Shown here: positions 48,101 to 60,041 of the stretch, in pieces
How positions within the stretch are numbered: the stretch's first letter is position 1
How the letters are laid out: the number at the start of each line of letters is the position of its first letter
NCBI GenBank assembly: GCA_004352715.1
Contig: SCFE01000033.1
Location: forward strand, 632,714-696,713
Length of the DNA: 64,000 nt
Direction of reading: 5' to 3'
Source: Hofstenia miamia
Lineage: Eukaryota > Xenacoelomorpha > Acoela
Notes under the pieces: generated by a model
What the model saw: only the letters and a program-made list of their open reading frames with translations
Databases searched by the model: none
Told to the model about the DNA's origin: nothing
Position numbers and translations under genes: made by a program

Positions 48101-51100
48101 TCGGTCAATTTTTCAACTTTAAGACTAATTTGATTTTAACTATTCCGCTTTTCAGTAAAAGTGCATTTTTGCTTGGAAATCTACTTTGTAATGATGTGCA
48201 ATTAAATCTTAAATTCTCTTAAACAAAAATATCAATACCTTGTGACAGTGCCTTTTCCTTCCACGTCAGCGGATTGAAATGCAGTCTTCACAGAATAAAA
48301 GTTATCTGAAACTTTCGATTTCACGGCTTTCTCTAACTAAAACCATACGTTATAATAAATAAAAATTAGAAATGAAAATGATTTTCTTGTAAGAGTTTAT
48401 CACATGTTTAATGGACCATTTGTAAGACTGCAGACTGCAAAGAATCCAAATTTGCACTGATTAACAGCAACTCAGTTTTCACGCTGAGATTGAAAAAGTT
48501 TGTTGTGGGGTCCCGTTGCTGAAATTACTTAAGGTATGTCAAAAAATGAAAATTTTTCTGTCAAATTTTCGCTATAGCAACTTTTTGAGAGGAAAATTAA
48601 TGAAGAATAGGTTAAAAATTAAGATTGCTTTAAAATTGAGTTACTGTAGGGTTGAAATGGGATTTAAAAATGTGATATCACTGTTAAAAATTAAGATTGC
48701 TGAAAATTGAGTTACTGTAGGGTTGAAATGGGATTTAAAAATGTGATATCACTGTTAAAAATTAAGGCATATTATACTAAGCCTTCCTAAAAATGAAAAA
48801 AGACCATTAATATCATTAGAAAAGGTTGGGATGGCCAAAAAGAACAGCAAGAAGATCTCATATATAGCAAATGATTATTTTAAATAGTTTCTGTACATTT
48901 TTTAATATTGATAAAATGTTCTATTGCAAAATTAAATTAGCGTTATCTTAAACATTCAAAAAAATGAAAAAAATGTCATTTTGTAATTTTTGAACCAAGA
49001 ACATTCAGTCACGTCAGGTCAAACTTTTGTGATGGTGTATGTACCCGACACTAGCACTTCGATATATTTCTCAGGGCTTGTGAATAAGACCACTACATGT
49101 ACTCTTTATAAAAATCTCACTTTACCCCATCTTGCGGTTGCTTTTCCCTAATAAAACCTCTGCATCTCAAAAAATTTTGTTTCAGGATTTACTGTAGCTT
49201 AGAAGCTTATGTAACACCGATTAACTCGTGTTGAACAGTTAAAACACCAGTTTTCTTTTGCATGGTGGACCCCCCTAAATTTTTACCTTACAACTATCTA
49301 TTATGAATGAAAATATTACATTGATCAGTAAAAAATCACCTGGTTTGTTTTTAATGTAACGACGGTCTAGCAATATTGGCACAGTGAATTATGAAACAAG
49401 TGTTAAATATTTCACATAGCGAGAGATTCATTTACTATTCTGTCAGAATGAGTGTAACATCGTAAATTATTCATTTCGTTCGAAACTGACATTCTTATTA
49501 AGAAACAAGTGTAACTTCATGAAATTGAGAGGTAATCAATTTCATTTATAGAATTGTGTTGATCTTACTCTGATAAGTTTGGAATTATCTCCAAATAAAG
49601 ACATGGAGCTTAAAAAATGCTTTATAATGTTGAAAATTAATCAAACTTTGTTGGAAAATTGTGTAAATCCGAAAGCCAGCGAATAAAACGTATATGAACA
49701 ATATACCTCATCCACCTGCTGTCGTGTGCGTGCTTGAGATTCTAGAACTTGACTGTTCAGGCTTGAATCACTCCTACTACCGGAAGAAGAACAACGAGAA
49801 CCCAATTCACTTCTTGCACCTAAGATGGGAGTGACCATATAAATTTTTTAATGAGTTTCATAGTCAGTACAAGAACTTTGGAAACGCTCACTAATGTGAA
49901 AATCCGATTAGCAACGCCAAATTTGAAAAACATAATCAAGGTCGAAATTTCAATATAAAAATAAAACTAATTAACAACTAGAAAATTAATAAGGCCTTCA
50001 AAACTTAATGTCTTACAGCATACCGAAGAATATACTGAATCATAAAGAACAAGGTGCGGATTACGAGAGGCGAGGGGCCCCTAAATAAGAAAAATTCACT
50101 AAAATGGTGAAATACAAAATTGCATACAGACATTTTTTAGTACGCAATTATACACTTAGCATTATATTGTACCTTAGGCCTCTTATAATTTTTTTTACAT
50201 TCGCTCATACATAGAACATGTGATTATAGATTCAAAATTTTAGTGTCGTGTTATATAATAGCAATTTTCGCCAAATCGGAAGATTTTGGAGCTTTTGATT
50301 CTGGGCGTTGTTTTGGTAAAATCCCAAACGCTAACATTTAAATTTTTAATTGAGTGTTTATGATACACTGCAATAAATGCCAAATCATAAACTAAATGTG
50401 AATGAACAAAATAATTATAGATGGTTTCCAGGGATATTCAAGGAAATGAGAAAATTATTGTGAAAAACAATTAAATAACGGTTTTTTAAATCATCAACTA
50501 ATAAAAGAACTTTATCCAAACACAATCACGTTTGCCGCAAAAGAAAAATACCCAATGCCTAAAGCAAATTAGACCAGACATTGGTTAATGAAAACATTTA
50601 TCATCAAGATATTTAAAATATATAAAATAGCCTGAAGTTCTTTATGTATCTTTAGAAGGACATTCATTTACTTCTGTGGAGTCTTTTGGATTACAAAACT
50701 TACTACAAACTTATGTAGAAATAGCGGCCAAGCAAGGTCGTTTGGTTGTAAAGTAAGGTACCCAAACGGTGGAGCAATATTTCGCCGTACAACAATTGAA
50801 TATGAGACCAACTTAATAGCATTCCACTGTTTAGAAAATTTAAAGAAAGTTCTCATGAATAACGCTAAAATTGATTCTTCTATAACCATGAATATGTGGA
50901 GTGATGTTTATCGTGAAATATTGTATCTGAACATTTCATTTATTCTGGGTAACTGATAATTATGAAGTCAAAAATTGTATTATCCCTCAATACATACGGA
51001 AGTCAAAACCATACCAGGGAAAACATCAGAAGTTCAACAAAAGATGTTTTCAGTCGTTTGAAATCTCTCTTGAAGGCATTCAATTGTAATGGATTGTGCT

Positions 51101-53907
51101 TCCAACATGGTTGGTGTTCTAGTGAATTCCTTGCAAATTACAAAAACTAAATACCCACTTGATTGATTTTGGGATAATGTTTGCCAGCCACCGCAATTTA
51201 ATGTGTATTACAAGTTCTGTGTAGAGCTTTCTAATTTTCGTAGACATATTAATGATATACAACAAAATCTACCAAAAAAATTAAAATTTACTGTGTAACT
51301 AGAACTTTGACTGGACTATTCTTTCGTGCAGTAGCCATAAAAGGCTCAGGGTCAAGTTTGTAGAACTGCTTCATCCTTATCGCAAACTAATTAAACAATG
51401 ATGTTGATCACCTAATACATCTAATGAACCGAATAAGACTTTTCATTAAAGGCTTGACGTTAATTGGAAGAGGTCGCAACTCGCAGTTGTATCCACAATT
51501 GGTCATTTACTTATTATTTATTAGAAGTTGTTATAAACAATTTCCCGAATTTGCAAATTAACTTTAAATTCGAATTGAAAAGATTTAAATTTTGTAAATG
51601 AATATCAATTCCAATTTTCTATTTTACTTTTTACTGATTTTTTGTGCAGTTCTTTCGATTTAAAGCAGTTCGAATTATTGGCTTTAACGATTAGCTAAAA
51701 AGCAGAAATATCTGTCAGCGTGAGACGTGAAATTAAGAATTCTGTATCATGATTTTTAAAAACATGCGTTAAGAACTTGGTGTTTACCTATTGAATTAAC
51801 TTTTCAGAAATTTGTTATAATATCTAATGTTGTTTTAAATTGTTTGCTTTGCCAAATCTTATACAGAAATCCGTCATTTGCTTCACTTTGTATATCCAGT
51901 GAAGATGAAGAAATGTCATACTTATTATGTAATTTTAACTTTCTCAAGAAAAATTAGTGGGAAGAGGCGGAGGGCAGAGTAGCTTCAATAATTTGTAGCT
52001 CAATAATAATTGTAAATCTAAATAGTACATTTCAATTCGCAAAATCATACGACTGCTTAATATTAAAAAATCACAATTAAATTGTATGAATGCTATAAAT
52101 TAGTTACTTGGAAACGTGAATGTTCTCAGCAAACAATTATCGGTAACTAATCTCTATTAAATCCAACGGCAATTGACAGGAAACTGTTTTATAATGGATG
52201 AATTAATCAAAATTCCATTGAATTAATAAAAATCTGCAGACTGGGAGAACAATGCATGTTTCAGAATGCAATAATAGCTAAATATTACCTGTCTCCAAAT
52301 ATTAAACAGTTTTTTGAAACTTGCGCAAAATGATAAAATCGAGTTCCTTGTACATTAGGAATGAAGCTCTAAGCCACTACAAAAATTGAGAATTAAGAAG
52401 TGAAGTTCGAAAAAAATGGAAAAGCTAGGATATATAAAAATTTTACATTAACATACACTCATTTCATCAGCTAAACAGGGGCGTAAGTAGAATTTTCTGA
52501 GTAGGGGACACCCTTGAAAAGACATCTCACCACCTTAATTTCTACAATGCTTCTTGTATATGCCAACGCAGCTAGCTCTTTGTTATATTGTAGAAGCATA
52601 TATTGCAAAATTGAAATATTTCAACATCAGAATTCACGTTCCACCAACATTCCTTGATCCACTTCTCGAAAAATACTGCGTACCAAATGGAAACTCCATT
52701 CCTATCGGTTACTGTGTGGTTTGGCTTCTCATCGAAATCCATTCTGCCACCTGCACCACAAGCAATAGACCAAACCTCTTTTGGATAGTCTTCGTGATCA
52801 CGAACTCATAGAAGTAATCCAATGTGGTTGATGCGAGATGGTGCTACTGCTCATACAGCAAAAAGAGGTTGAAATATTTGGAAAAGAGAACATCATAACT
52901 CGGGGATGCCGTCATGCTTGGCCCTCTCAGTCACCGCAAATAGTCCACATGTGACCATTTTCAGTGGGGCTACTTAAAATACGGTTGTTGCTGAGAAATA
53001 TTGAAACATTTGAAAAGTTGAAAGCAGCCATACCAGAGGAAATAAAAAAGCATCACACCCGGTTACTCCAAAAAGCAGTGGAAAACTTTATAACCAAATT
53101 GTAACAATATTAGCATTACAGTTAAAACAATGAATTATGAAGTGGCAATTCGGCCTATACTTTTTGGCGACCACTCTTGTTGATATTGAAGAAGTACCAA
53201 AGAATTTTTTTTAAATAAACTCTCCAAAAATGCATGGAAGAGTAAAAAAATATTAATTCCAACAGAATAAAAATCTTATTTGAGATTTCCCAGTATATAG
53301 CAAGTAAATTGAAGAAGATAAAATCTACACATTCAAAAATATTTTACCAATGACAGGAATAGTGGTTTTGTTGGGATCGGCGGTTTTTACTGGAGATCCA
53401 GTGAGAGCTGTATTATCTATATGGGGCAATTTAACATCTAAGGATTTAGAAACAGATCCTGCTCTTGATAGAGAGACCCTGAATGGCACTTCAGTAGCAG
53501 AACGGACTAGATTGACATCAGTTGCTGGTGCCTCAATCCCTTCAAGACTAATATCTTCAGGGCGCCCCAGTTTTGTAAAAGGATGAGCTACTGGAGGGAG
53601 ATTTGACAACATTCCGCGTTGAGAAAGCGAGCCTAAATGAAAAGCAATTTAAGTATTTGAAGACTATATTCATTGATAAAGTTTATTAATATCTGTTTCG
53701 GAGTGATAAGCAATATGTTAATGTAATAACCAAAATTATTTCAATTGAGAGTACTTTATATTATCAAAATAATTAAATACTTCAAATAAAAAAAGATTAA
53801 TAAGGGAAATTAGAATTGGGCAATAAATATTAAAAATACATTTTACATGAAATAAAAAAATTACCCGCCATATGACTGCCAGGTCGAGAAGCAACTGCGG
53901 CAGACAT
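33132..53907 (-). CDS. EFCAB6: EFCAB6-like multi-EF-hand protein (18 exons, 881 aa)
   Basis: Exons, in transcript order: 53907-53865, 53632-53348, 49819-49707, 48336-48239, 47473-47396, 47109-46927, 46754-46605, 45924-45812, 44611-44496, 41721-41522, 38371-38285, 38219-38043, 36641-36435, 36299-36056, 35740-35568, 35414-35252, 34631-34494, 33209-33132. All introns are GT-AG, and 2646 nt close in frame to TAA. Residues 1 to about 145 are low-complexity Ser/Pro/Ala-rich; the rest is a chain of EF-hand pairs in the EFCAB6 pattern (helix, D..G loop, 'L..EEF..L', second loop, 'Y..F'). Most loops are degenerate. The best are DGDKTGFLTIPE (exon 17, canonical 1-3-5-7-9-12 ligands) and DSKSSGFVTRDQ (exon 15). 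The C-terminus ends after the final loop, as in human EFCAB6, which is longer (about 1500 aa). EFCAB6 is known from sperm and ciliary microtubules; that role here is by homology only. Another multi-EF-hand family cannot be excluded. Confidence 0.8.
33350..33388 (-). CDS. candidate 39-nt in-phase optional exon of the EFCAB6-like gene
   Basis: Between exons 17 and 18 the minus strand has TTTAG at the left edge and AAG|GTAATT at the right edge of a 39-nt stretch encoding DNGKFSKIPRLLK. It starts and ends in phase 0, the phase of the exon 17/18 junction. Skipping it gives the better EF-hand spacing, so it would be an optional exon or a chance match. Confidence 0.3.
34089..34440. mobile_element. 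hAT-like element with ACCCGA-rich ends
   Basis: The left end CAGGCCTGAAAAGGG and the reversed right end TAGAGTTGGAAACGGC match those of 10062-10460. The subterminal sequence is rich in ACCCGA/CCAACC words. No target duplication or transposase was identified. Confidence 0.45.
36642..38042 (-). other. intron 12 of the EFCAB6-like gene
   Basis: About 1.4 kb of AT-rich sequence; nothing else recognised. Confidence 0.7.
39088..39125. repeat. (TA)n microsatellite
   Basis: TA repeat with one C interruption. Confidence 0.9.
40868..41172 (+). repeat. two tandem units of 145 and 160 bp
   Basis: Units 40868-41012 and 41013-41172 begin CTGTTAGTCTCAATTG and end TCTTGCGAATT. They differ chiefly by a 15-bp insertion (CTCTAATATTTCCAT) in the second. 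Confidence 0.9.
41722..44495 (-). other. intron 9 of the EFCAB6-like gene
   Basis: Mostly the LINE fragment. Near the 5' side, 44157-44390 has GGAATT-rich tandem-like sequence and a GGGTACGGGTA run typical of another degenerate hAT end. Confidence 0.75.
42491..43987 (-). mobile_element. decayed LINE (CR1/Jockey-like) reverse transcriptase, same strand as the host gene
   Basis: Across several frames the minus strand keeps the order of a non-LTR reverse transcriptase: KSIDSDGIPSILLKK, NQFAYTKRRSTTTALI, AIDFSKAFDSLPF, SGVPQGSILCPL, the catalytic YADD at 43111-43100 followed by VTFAIP, then LLGITISDDLKWE and a C-terminal region ending at a stop at 42491. At least four stops or frameshifts break it. 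No endonuclease domain is present in the 5' part, so the copy is 5'-truncated. It lies in intron 9 of the EFCAB6-like gene. Confidence 0.85.
44722..45178 (-). mobile_element. hAT element relic with C-terminal transposase fragment
   Basis: The minus strand at about 45000-44850 encodes SERHWSDAGNIITTRRENLN-type sequence (read here as NERHWSDAGNIITTRRE then LNPETFRELIFFSE), matching the hAT dimerisation motif. Flanking AT-rich inverted words (TCGGTCAATTAT left, its near reverse right; GCTGTGC and GCTGTAC at the ends) suggest the element's termini. Confidence 0.65.
45353..45590. mobile_element. non-autonomous hAT element, family A, copy 3
   Basis: The left end CATACTTTTCAACGAG and the reversed right end CAGACTTGTCAACTAGCCGA belong to family A. 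The flanks ATTCGCTT and ATTCGTAT match at 6 of 8. The interior aligns with the copy at 13445. It lies in intron 8 of the EFCAB6-like gene. Confidence 0.7.
47110..47395 (-). other. intron 5 of the EFCAB6-like gene
   Basis: Short intron (286 bp) that includes GGGTGGTTCAAAAGTCCGG, a mariner-type terminal sequence with no visible partner. Confidence 0.6.
47474..48238 (-). other. intron 4 of the EFCAB6-like gene
   Basis: AT-rich; nothing recognised. Confidence 0.7.
48337..49706 (-). other. intron 3 of the EFCAB6-like gene
   Basis: Contains a two-unit tandem repeat (48611-48765); otherwise nothing recognised. Confidence 0.7.
48611..48765 (+). repeat. two tandem units of 72 and 70 bp plus a partial third
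   Basis: Units start at 48611, 48683 and 48753 (GTTAAAAATTAAG). The first two are identical apart from a 2-base length difference. Confidence 0.9.
50650..51200 (+). pseudogene. decayed hAT transposase fragment
   Basis: The plus strand reads SSITMNMWSDVYREILYLNI near 50877, matching the hAT 'T.D.W+S......Y..+' catalytic-region start. LRSKIVLSLNTY and HTRENIRSS (about 50967-51040) follow, matching the 'HT..NI' block. A stop separates the two. No termini were identified. Confidence 0.55.
52477..53105 (+). pseudogene. decayed mariner/IS630-type transposase fragment
   Basis: NPMWLMRDGATAHTAKRGLK at about 52821 carries the DGAxxHxA catalytic signature. SRGCRHAWPSQSPQ-like and WGYLKYG follow in shifted frames, then a tail resembling 'LK.AI..EI'. 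Several stops and frameshifts break it. The upstream CAGGGGCGTAAGTAG word may be a terminus of another element. Confidence 0.6.
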
Positions 53908-54377
53908 TGTGTAATCACATGTAGAAATGTCTCATCACATTAAAATGATTTCATAGCAACGTTGCCACTGTTATTAAAGAGCGACATCTAACAACAGCAC
54001 TCTGAACATAACACATAATTAAAGATGCCAATGGCCACTCACAGCGAATGAAAAGCCGCTAAACAACGCAATTAGAACGCGAAATAGTCCTCTACATTAT
54101 GTAGTCTAAATCTATTGTTTTTGCAAAATCGATTTGCGAATTTGAAAATGTAATGAACATCTATAATAAAGTTTACAACGACTGCAAGTAAAACAGTAAA
54201 GAAATGATACAATCTGATAACTTCTTTAAATATTCGCACAATACATCCTTGTTATTAAATTTTCAATTAAAATGACATTTATCATTTTTTCTAATTTTCT
54301 CAAGCTACCAGTGTCGACACTCTGGATTGACAATAATGTTTTGAAACAGATTAGAAATAGAGAATAACTAATAAGTC
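53908..54377. other. 5' flank of the EFCAB6-like gene
   Basis: Expected promoter region. CpG is locally more frequent in the first 200 bases upstream of the start. No TATA box or other motif can be asserted. Confidence 0.4.
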
Positions 54378-54679
54378 GTGTTCTGGGGCTAGGACCATTT
54401 TCTTGGCCGTAGCCGGCCGTGCAACATAAATTTTGAACTTAGCCGGCCGTTAGCAGTGATATTTTGGCCGCATGCGGTTTTTTTTAATACTAATAAGTGA
54501 AATAGTTGAATTTTCAATGGAACGATTAAAACATGATCATAGTTCGAACCAATTAAAGAAGATGGTGAAAGCCACTAAGTTTTAAAACAAAAATACAAAT
54601 AAAAATCGTGGAAAATTTTTCATCATTATGTTCAGAAATGAATTTTCGCCGGGATTTCCCGGTCGCAAAACCAGAACAC
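54378..54679. mobile_element. 302-bp TIR element with GCCGGCCGT words
   Basis: The left end GTGTTCTGGGGCTAGGACC and the reversed right end GTGTTCTGGTTTTGCGACC match at 14 of 19. TAGCCGGCCGT occurs twice near the left end. No target duplication or ORF was found. Confidence 0.55.
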
Positions 54680-55868
54680 TACAAAATTTTGATGTCATTT
54701 GAAATTAAAAATGTGAAAATATCAAGAAGATGAAACAATAGATGCATTTTGTGGTATAAAAAATAATACAAAAATTAATAGATGTTCACGTGACTTACTA
54801 AAGTCAATAAAAACTATCCATTCATTCAAATCGTTTGCCCTCTTAATTTCTGCTAAATTTCAACAAGCTAAATGAAATTACTTACAAGAATTTCAAGTAA
54901 CAACCATTGATCTAGTCAGCCACACATTCTTTCTACATTCATGTGTACTTAATACGTGTTTATTATGTTGAAATTTATTACAATCTTGAAATAAACGTTT
55001 GCAAGTTGACTGCCGCGATTAATTGATTGTAATCAAAATAAAGAATTGAATATATTTTAGTTGCTTTAATAGACTAATCAGTTGTACAATACGACACTAC
55101 AAGACTGGTGAAATATATATATATATANACCGTAATATTTTTATTGTATACAAAATTCACCATAATCTTCATAATTTATAAAAGCCTTGTCAAAACAATA
55201 AATAGTTATTTGAAAATTGAAATCGTGGTCGTAGGGGCTCAAATCGTAGCCAAACCGCAGCCGCGGACAAAATGGCAAACCTTAATTTATAAACATACTA
55301 ATTATTTTATTTGATTAAATGTGTACTGAAACACCCTGTATTACAATTTTATTAGTGTTAATGCCGGACATTTGATATTGCGCAAGAAGTGGTTTAAACG
55401 AATCGGCCAGAGCCGATTGAAGCCTCAGACCTATAATTGGTGAATACCCCATAGCAAGTAAATCTGCAACCACAATTGGAAGTGAGATGATTCATTACAA
55501 TATAACAATGAAAATGAAATTAGTAGTCTGTGCCCCGCGTCCTGTTTGTGTTTAACAAACGCCGTTCCTGTAGCTACTAGTATATTATTTTATTATTAAA
55601 AATTATTACATATAAGTTAAATATGTCTACTTCGAATTATACGTTAATCGCAATTTATTTGTTATTTATTTACTTACCTTTGCTATACATGATAGTAACT
55701 TATTACTTTTTTACTTCATTTACATATGCTGAGTTTGCCCTTTTCTCCACTAAACATAAAATGTTTAAATATCAGTTAGATTAAGATTATGTTTTCCCCA
55801 GGGAGGTTTTTTCCAGTGTGCCACTATAATATCTAATCAATTCGGTATTTTACAGAGCTTCTCATAGG
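54680..55868. other. intergenic, repeats only
   Basis: Includes a (TA)n tract with a single N (55111-55128). A stretch at 55388-55450 shares AGAAGTGGTTTAAAC and a following GCC..CGACCTAT-like pattern with 3103-3160, so it is a dispersed repeat. No gene was recognised. Confidence 0.45.
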
Positions 55869-58800
55869 ACAATAATTTTCTATCCCATTTTTCACTGACA
55901 CACGAGTAATTTCAATCTCCCATCCCATTTAGATGCTATAGTTAAAATCAATGAGTAGATATTCTGCCTCATGAGTTTACTTAGTTGTTTAAATATCTAA
56001 TAACAATTCCAAGAGTTCATTAACCTTTAGGGTGATAATGGTTCAACGATTCATTTGACATTAAGAATATAGATGTCAGCATACTGTACAATAGACTTAT
56101 GACTAGATCATCAATGTCATGTGATTCACGCATAATATGAACTAACGTATGCCCGACACGGAATATTGTACACTGAGGCATTACTCTTACCAAGATTATT
56201 TAATCCGAAAGTTGTTGACAGAATTTTACAGTAATTATTTGATGTGAATTTCAGTCAAATACATACTCTTACCACATTATGTCATCATAATTATACAAGA
56301 ATGGCATTCGTATCTAAAAAAATTCATTGAGGATATGTTAACACTGCAAAATTCCTATTAATATATCCTAGAGAACAGAATGAAAGACATGTCCCCGATT
56401 GCAGTTGGTTATGAACTTCTGTGTGAAAATGTATTAGTATTTGAAAGCACAGCGAGCTGTCAAATAAAGATTTAAACGATGTTAACTATGTCCTCTTAAT
56501 TATTGCATAAGTTGTTAGCGGACACAGGAGAAGCCAACATTCAGGTATTTGAATTTGATGATGCTATCAACAATGTAAAGGAATTTGAAAATGGCTGTTG
56601 ACCGAATTGGTTAAGTCTTAGTCAACATAGGGAAATGCCATCTGCGGCATACTATGATAGAAAAAAGGAATAAATGACTGCTTCGAAATTATTGACCCCA
56701 AACTACAAAATAACTCAAACTAAAGGTGAGTACTACCGTTTGCTTCAAGTGGAGGAAAAATATTGCAGTTGATTACAATTTATTAAGTGAATTTTGTAAT
56801 TCTATGATTCCAAAGAATTTGGAAAACATTCCATTCCTACCTAGCCTTTGGCGTTGTAAGAACTGCTACAAGCTCTTGCTTGTGAAACTGATGCCTGAAA
56901 GGTCTGTATATTTCTTTTTAATAGTCGTAAGTTGCAGACCACACACTATATTAATATCTCATCAAATGGAAACATCACAATTGTTTCACAAGCGATCTCT
57001 CAATTAAGAGAAGAATGTTCCAAAGCATAATGCAAAAACTGCATCCTCCTCTTAGACAGATTCATTGTCGTATTTGTTATTAAGTTTTATACATATTTAA
57101 TCATTTTTATATTTTGTATTACACGAAATATTTCATTGCGCAAAATATAGATGACGCACGATGGCGTACGAAAATCGATGCTGGGTGATATCTTAATACA
57201 TGGGATAAAAAATGCACTGAATGTTATATCCGTTTCGATATCTTTCTGTATTGCGAAGCAATAAATATTGTAGTGTTGATTTTCTTCAAAGGAAATATAC
57301 AGTACATTTTGGATCAATTTGGGTTTTATTCACTCATACATTTGGCTGAAATCAATTAAATATATGGGTGAATTTATAGCAAATTGTCCCAAAATCCAAC
57401 AAAGATTTCGTTTAGAGAAAAGCAACACTATAATTCACATTGCGCCGTCAAACAGATAGATTTCGAAGCGACATAAAAATGCAGGGCAATTTAGCGCAGT
57501 CGTTAAAATATTTTTATGCATTGTATCAAGATAGGACCCAAAATAGATTTTCACGCGATAGAAATGTTTTGCGGAAGAAATATCTCGTGTTGTTCTCTGA
57601 ATGATTCTTAATAATGAAATTTGTGATATTAATACTTGACTTCAAAGTTTGAGAGACTTTCAATGTATGTTTCAAGCAAAAGAACCACCAGACAATAATT
57701 TCGGTCACTACATTCAACTCTTAACGTAAGTTATTGGGCACAAATTCATTGTATTGTCAATTTCAAATTTGCAAACCATTTTAAACAAGCTATCAAGCAC
57801 AAACTCCCGTTTAAAATGAAATTGTTCATCTGTCAATATTTATCAAAATATTAAAAAACAAAAAGTAAATTCAATAAATTTTCAAAAGATGCGAAAGGAG
57901 AATTTTCTTGAAAAATATGCCTTCTATTGAATACATTCTGATAAAAAACTAAAATATCGGGGCCGAAGTATTCATAAACATAATTAACAATAAATTAAAA
58001 AGTGCTGTAAGCTAATTTATGAATATAGTGTTAAAGAATACTTTAAGAATTTAAAAAATCCGTGTTGAAATAGAATTTGTAATTCTAAAAAATTTAAATC
58101 GTGAATAAATATTAGAATCTCTTCTAAAAGCAGTGTTAACAGTAAATGGAAAAGAAAAAGATATTTAGGACGAATTACCAATAAATGTACAAGATAAACT
58201 TTGTATGAACCTTTTAACGACGATAAGGAATTGGGTAATAATGTTAACATACCATAACATTATCTATACCCATTTTGTTCAAAAAATATTTTGTTCAAAA
58301 TCTAGTACGGGTCACGGATGACCTAATCGTCGAAAAGTGTAAAATTCATTAAATTTCCTATCTATATATTTTCCGATTCGCTTCAATAAATAGATTCTAT
58401 TCAAATTCGTCCTCACTTCAAATATGTACATATTATTTAGAAACTTTGAAATACAATATTTCTTGAATATGACATTACAAAAATTTAGAGGACCAACAAA
58501 CCGATATCAGTAGATCTAATTCATTGCCATTCGCCAACATGAAAATCTTTAAAGAAATTTCTTTCCTTCAACAAACATGACGGTATATTACATGTATCAC
58601 AGAAGACAAAAGTGTTTCTTTCAACATTTTTCTCTCTTCCACAGAGACAGCAGCGTCCTCGACAGTCTCCAAAACTTAGAGAGATACCCAATCACTGAAG
58701 TTGAAGTCGGGCTAAAATGCTTTTTCTGCGACAGATTTGTTGTCGTGATACCTCTTTTTCGGCTGCAATAATGGGAAATCAAACCCTCAGTGTCACACAT

Positions 58801-59041
58801 TTTGAAGTCTTTTAAACTAATTTTGGTACCGGTAGAGATAATTATCAAAGTCGTAAGCATATCCATTTGCGCTACAACATCGGAACCACACTTTAAAACT
58901 CCATATTATAGGTTCTAATTTAGTATATTGGTTCATGGAGGATTTCCCTTGAACTTGATCATGTGTTCATCAATACTCTTCGAATTCTCACGTGACGCTT
59001 GAATTGCTCTATGCAAATGGAAAATCAAGAAATGTACTTTT
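55869..59041. repeat. 3.2-kb near-identical segment, copy 1
   Basis: Aligns end to end with 60042-63249, with roughly 1-2% substitutions and a few indels (the largest near 57420-57600 versus 61580-61800). The two copies abut a 1000-N gap in the same orientation. The short plus-strand ORF at 56726-57007 (60966-61169 in copy 2) was not recognised. Confidence 0.92.
58530..59041 (-). pseudogene. decayed piggyBac transposase, copy 1 (cut by the gap)
   Basis: The same relic as 62730-63840 but cut at the gap. A one-base insertion near 58632 shifts the frame relative to copy 2, giving a stop at WKREKC. Confidence 0.7.
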
Positions 59042-60041
59042 NNNNNNNNNNNNNNNNNNNNNNNNNNNNNNNNNNNNNNNNNNNNNNNNNNNNNNNNNNN
59101 NNNNNNNNNNNNNNNNNNNNNNNNNNNNNNNNNNNNNNNNNNNNNNNNNNNNNNNNNNNNNNNNNNNNNNNNNNNNNNNNNNNNNNNNNNNNNNNNNNNN
59201 NNNNNNNNNNNNNNNNNNNNNNNNNNNNNNNNNNNNNNNNNNNNNNNNNNNNNNNNNNNNNNNNNNNNNNNNNNNNNNNNNNNNNNNNNNNNNNNNNNNN
59301 NNNNNNNNNNNNNNNNNNNNNNNNNNNNNNNNNNNNNNNNNNNNNNNNNNNNNNNNNNNNNNNNNNNNNNNNNNNNNNNNNNNNNNNNNNNNNNNNNNNN
59401 NNNNNNNNNNNNNNNNNNNNNNNNNNNNNNNNNNNNNNNNNNNNNNNNNNNNNNNNNNNNNNNNNNNNNNNNNNNNNNNNNNNNNNNNNNNNNNNNNNNN
59501 NNNNNNNNNNNNNNNNNNNNNNNNNNNNNNNNNNNNNNNNNNNNNNNNNNNNNNNNNNNNNNNNNNNNNNNNNNNNNNNNNNNNNNNNNNNNNNNNNNNN
59601 NNNNNNNNNNNNNNNNNNNNNNNNNNNNNNNNNNNNNNNNNNNNNNNNNNNNNNNNNNNNNNNNNNNNNNNNNNNNNNNNNNNNNNNNNNNNNNNNNNNN
59701 NNNNNNNNNNNNNNNNNNNNNNNNNNNNNNNNNNNNNNNNNNNNNNNNNNNNNNNNNNNNNNNNNNNNNNNNNNNNNNNNNNNNNNNNNNNNNNNNNNNN
59801 NNNNNNNNNNNNNNNNNNNNNNNNNNNNNNNNNNNNNNNNNNNNNNNNNNNNNNNNNNNNNNNNNNNNNNNNNNNNNNNNNNNNNNNNNNNNNNNNNNNN
59901 NNNNNNNNNNNNNNNNNNNNNNNNNNNNNNNNNNNNNNNNNNNNNNNNNNNNNNNNNNNNNNNNNNNNNNNNNNNNNNNNNNNNNNNNNNNNNNNNNNNN
60001 NNNNNNNNNNNNNNNNNNNNNNNNNNNNNNNNNNNNNNNNN
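59042..60041. other. assembly gap (1000 N)
   Basis: Run of exactly 1000 N; reading frames across it are artefacts. Confidence 1.

Larger units (their letters stand above)
49820..53347 (-). other. intron 2 of the EFCAB6-like gene
   Basis: Holds a hAT transposase relic (50650-51200) and a mariner transposase relic (52477-53105), both on the opposite strand to the gene. Confidence 0.75.
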
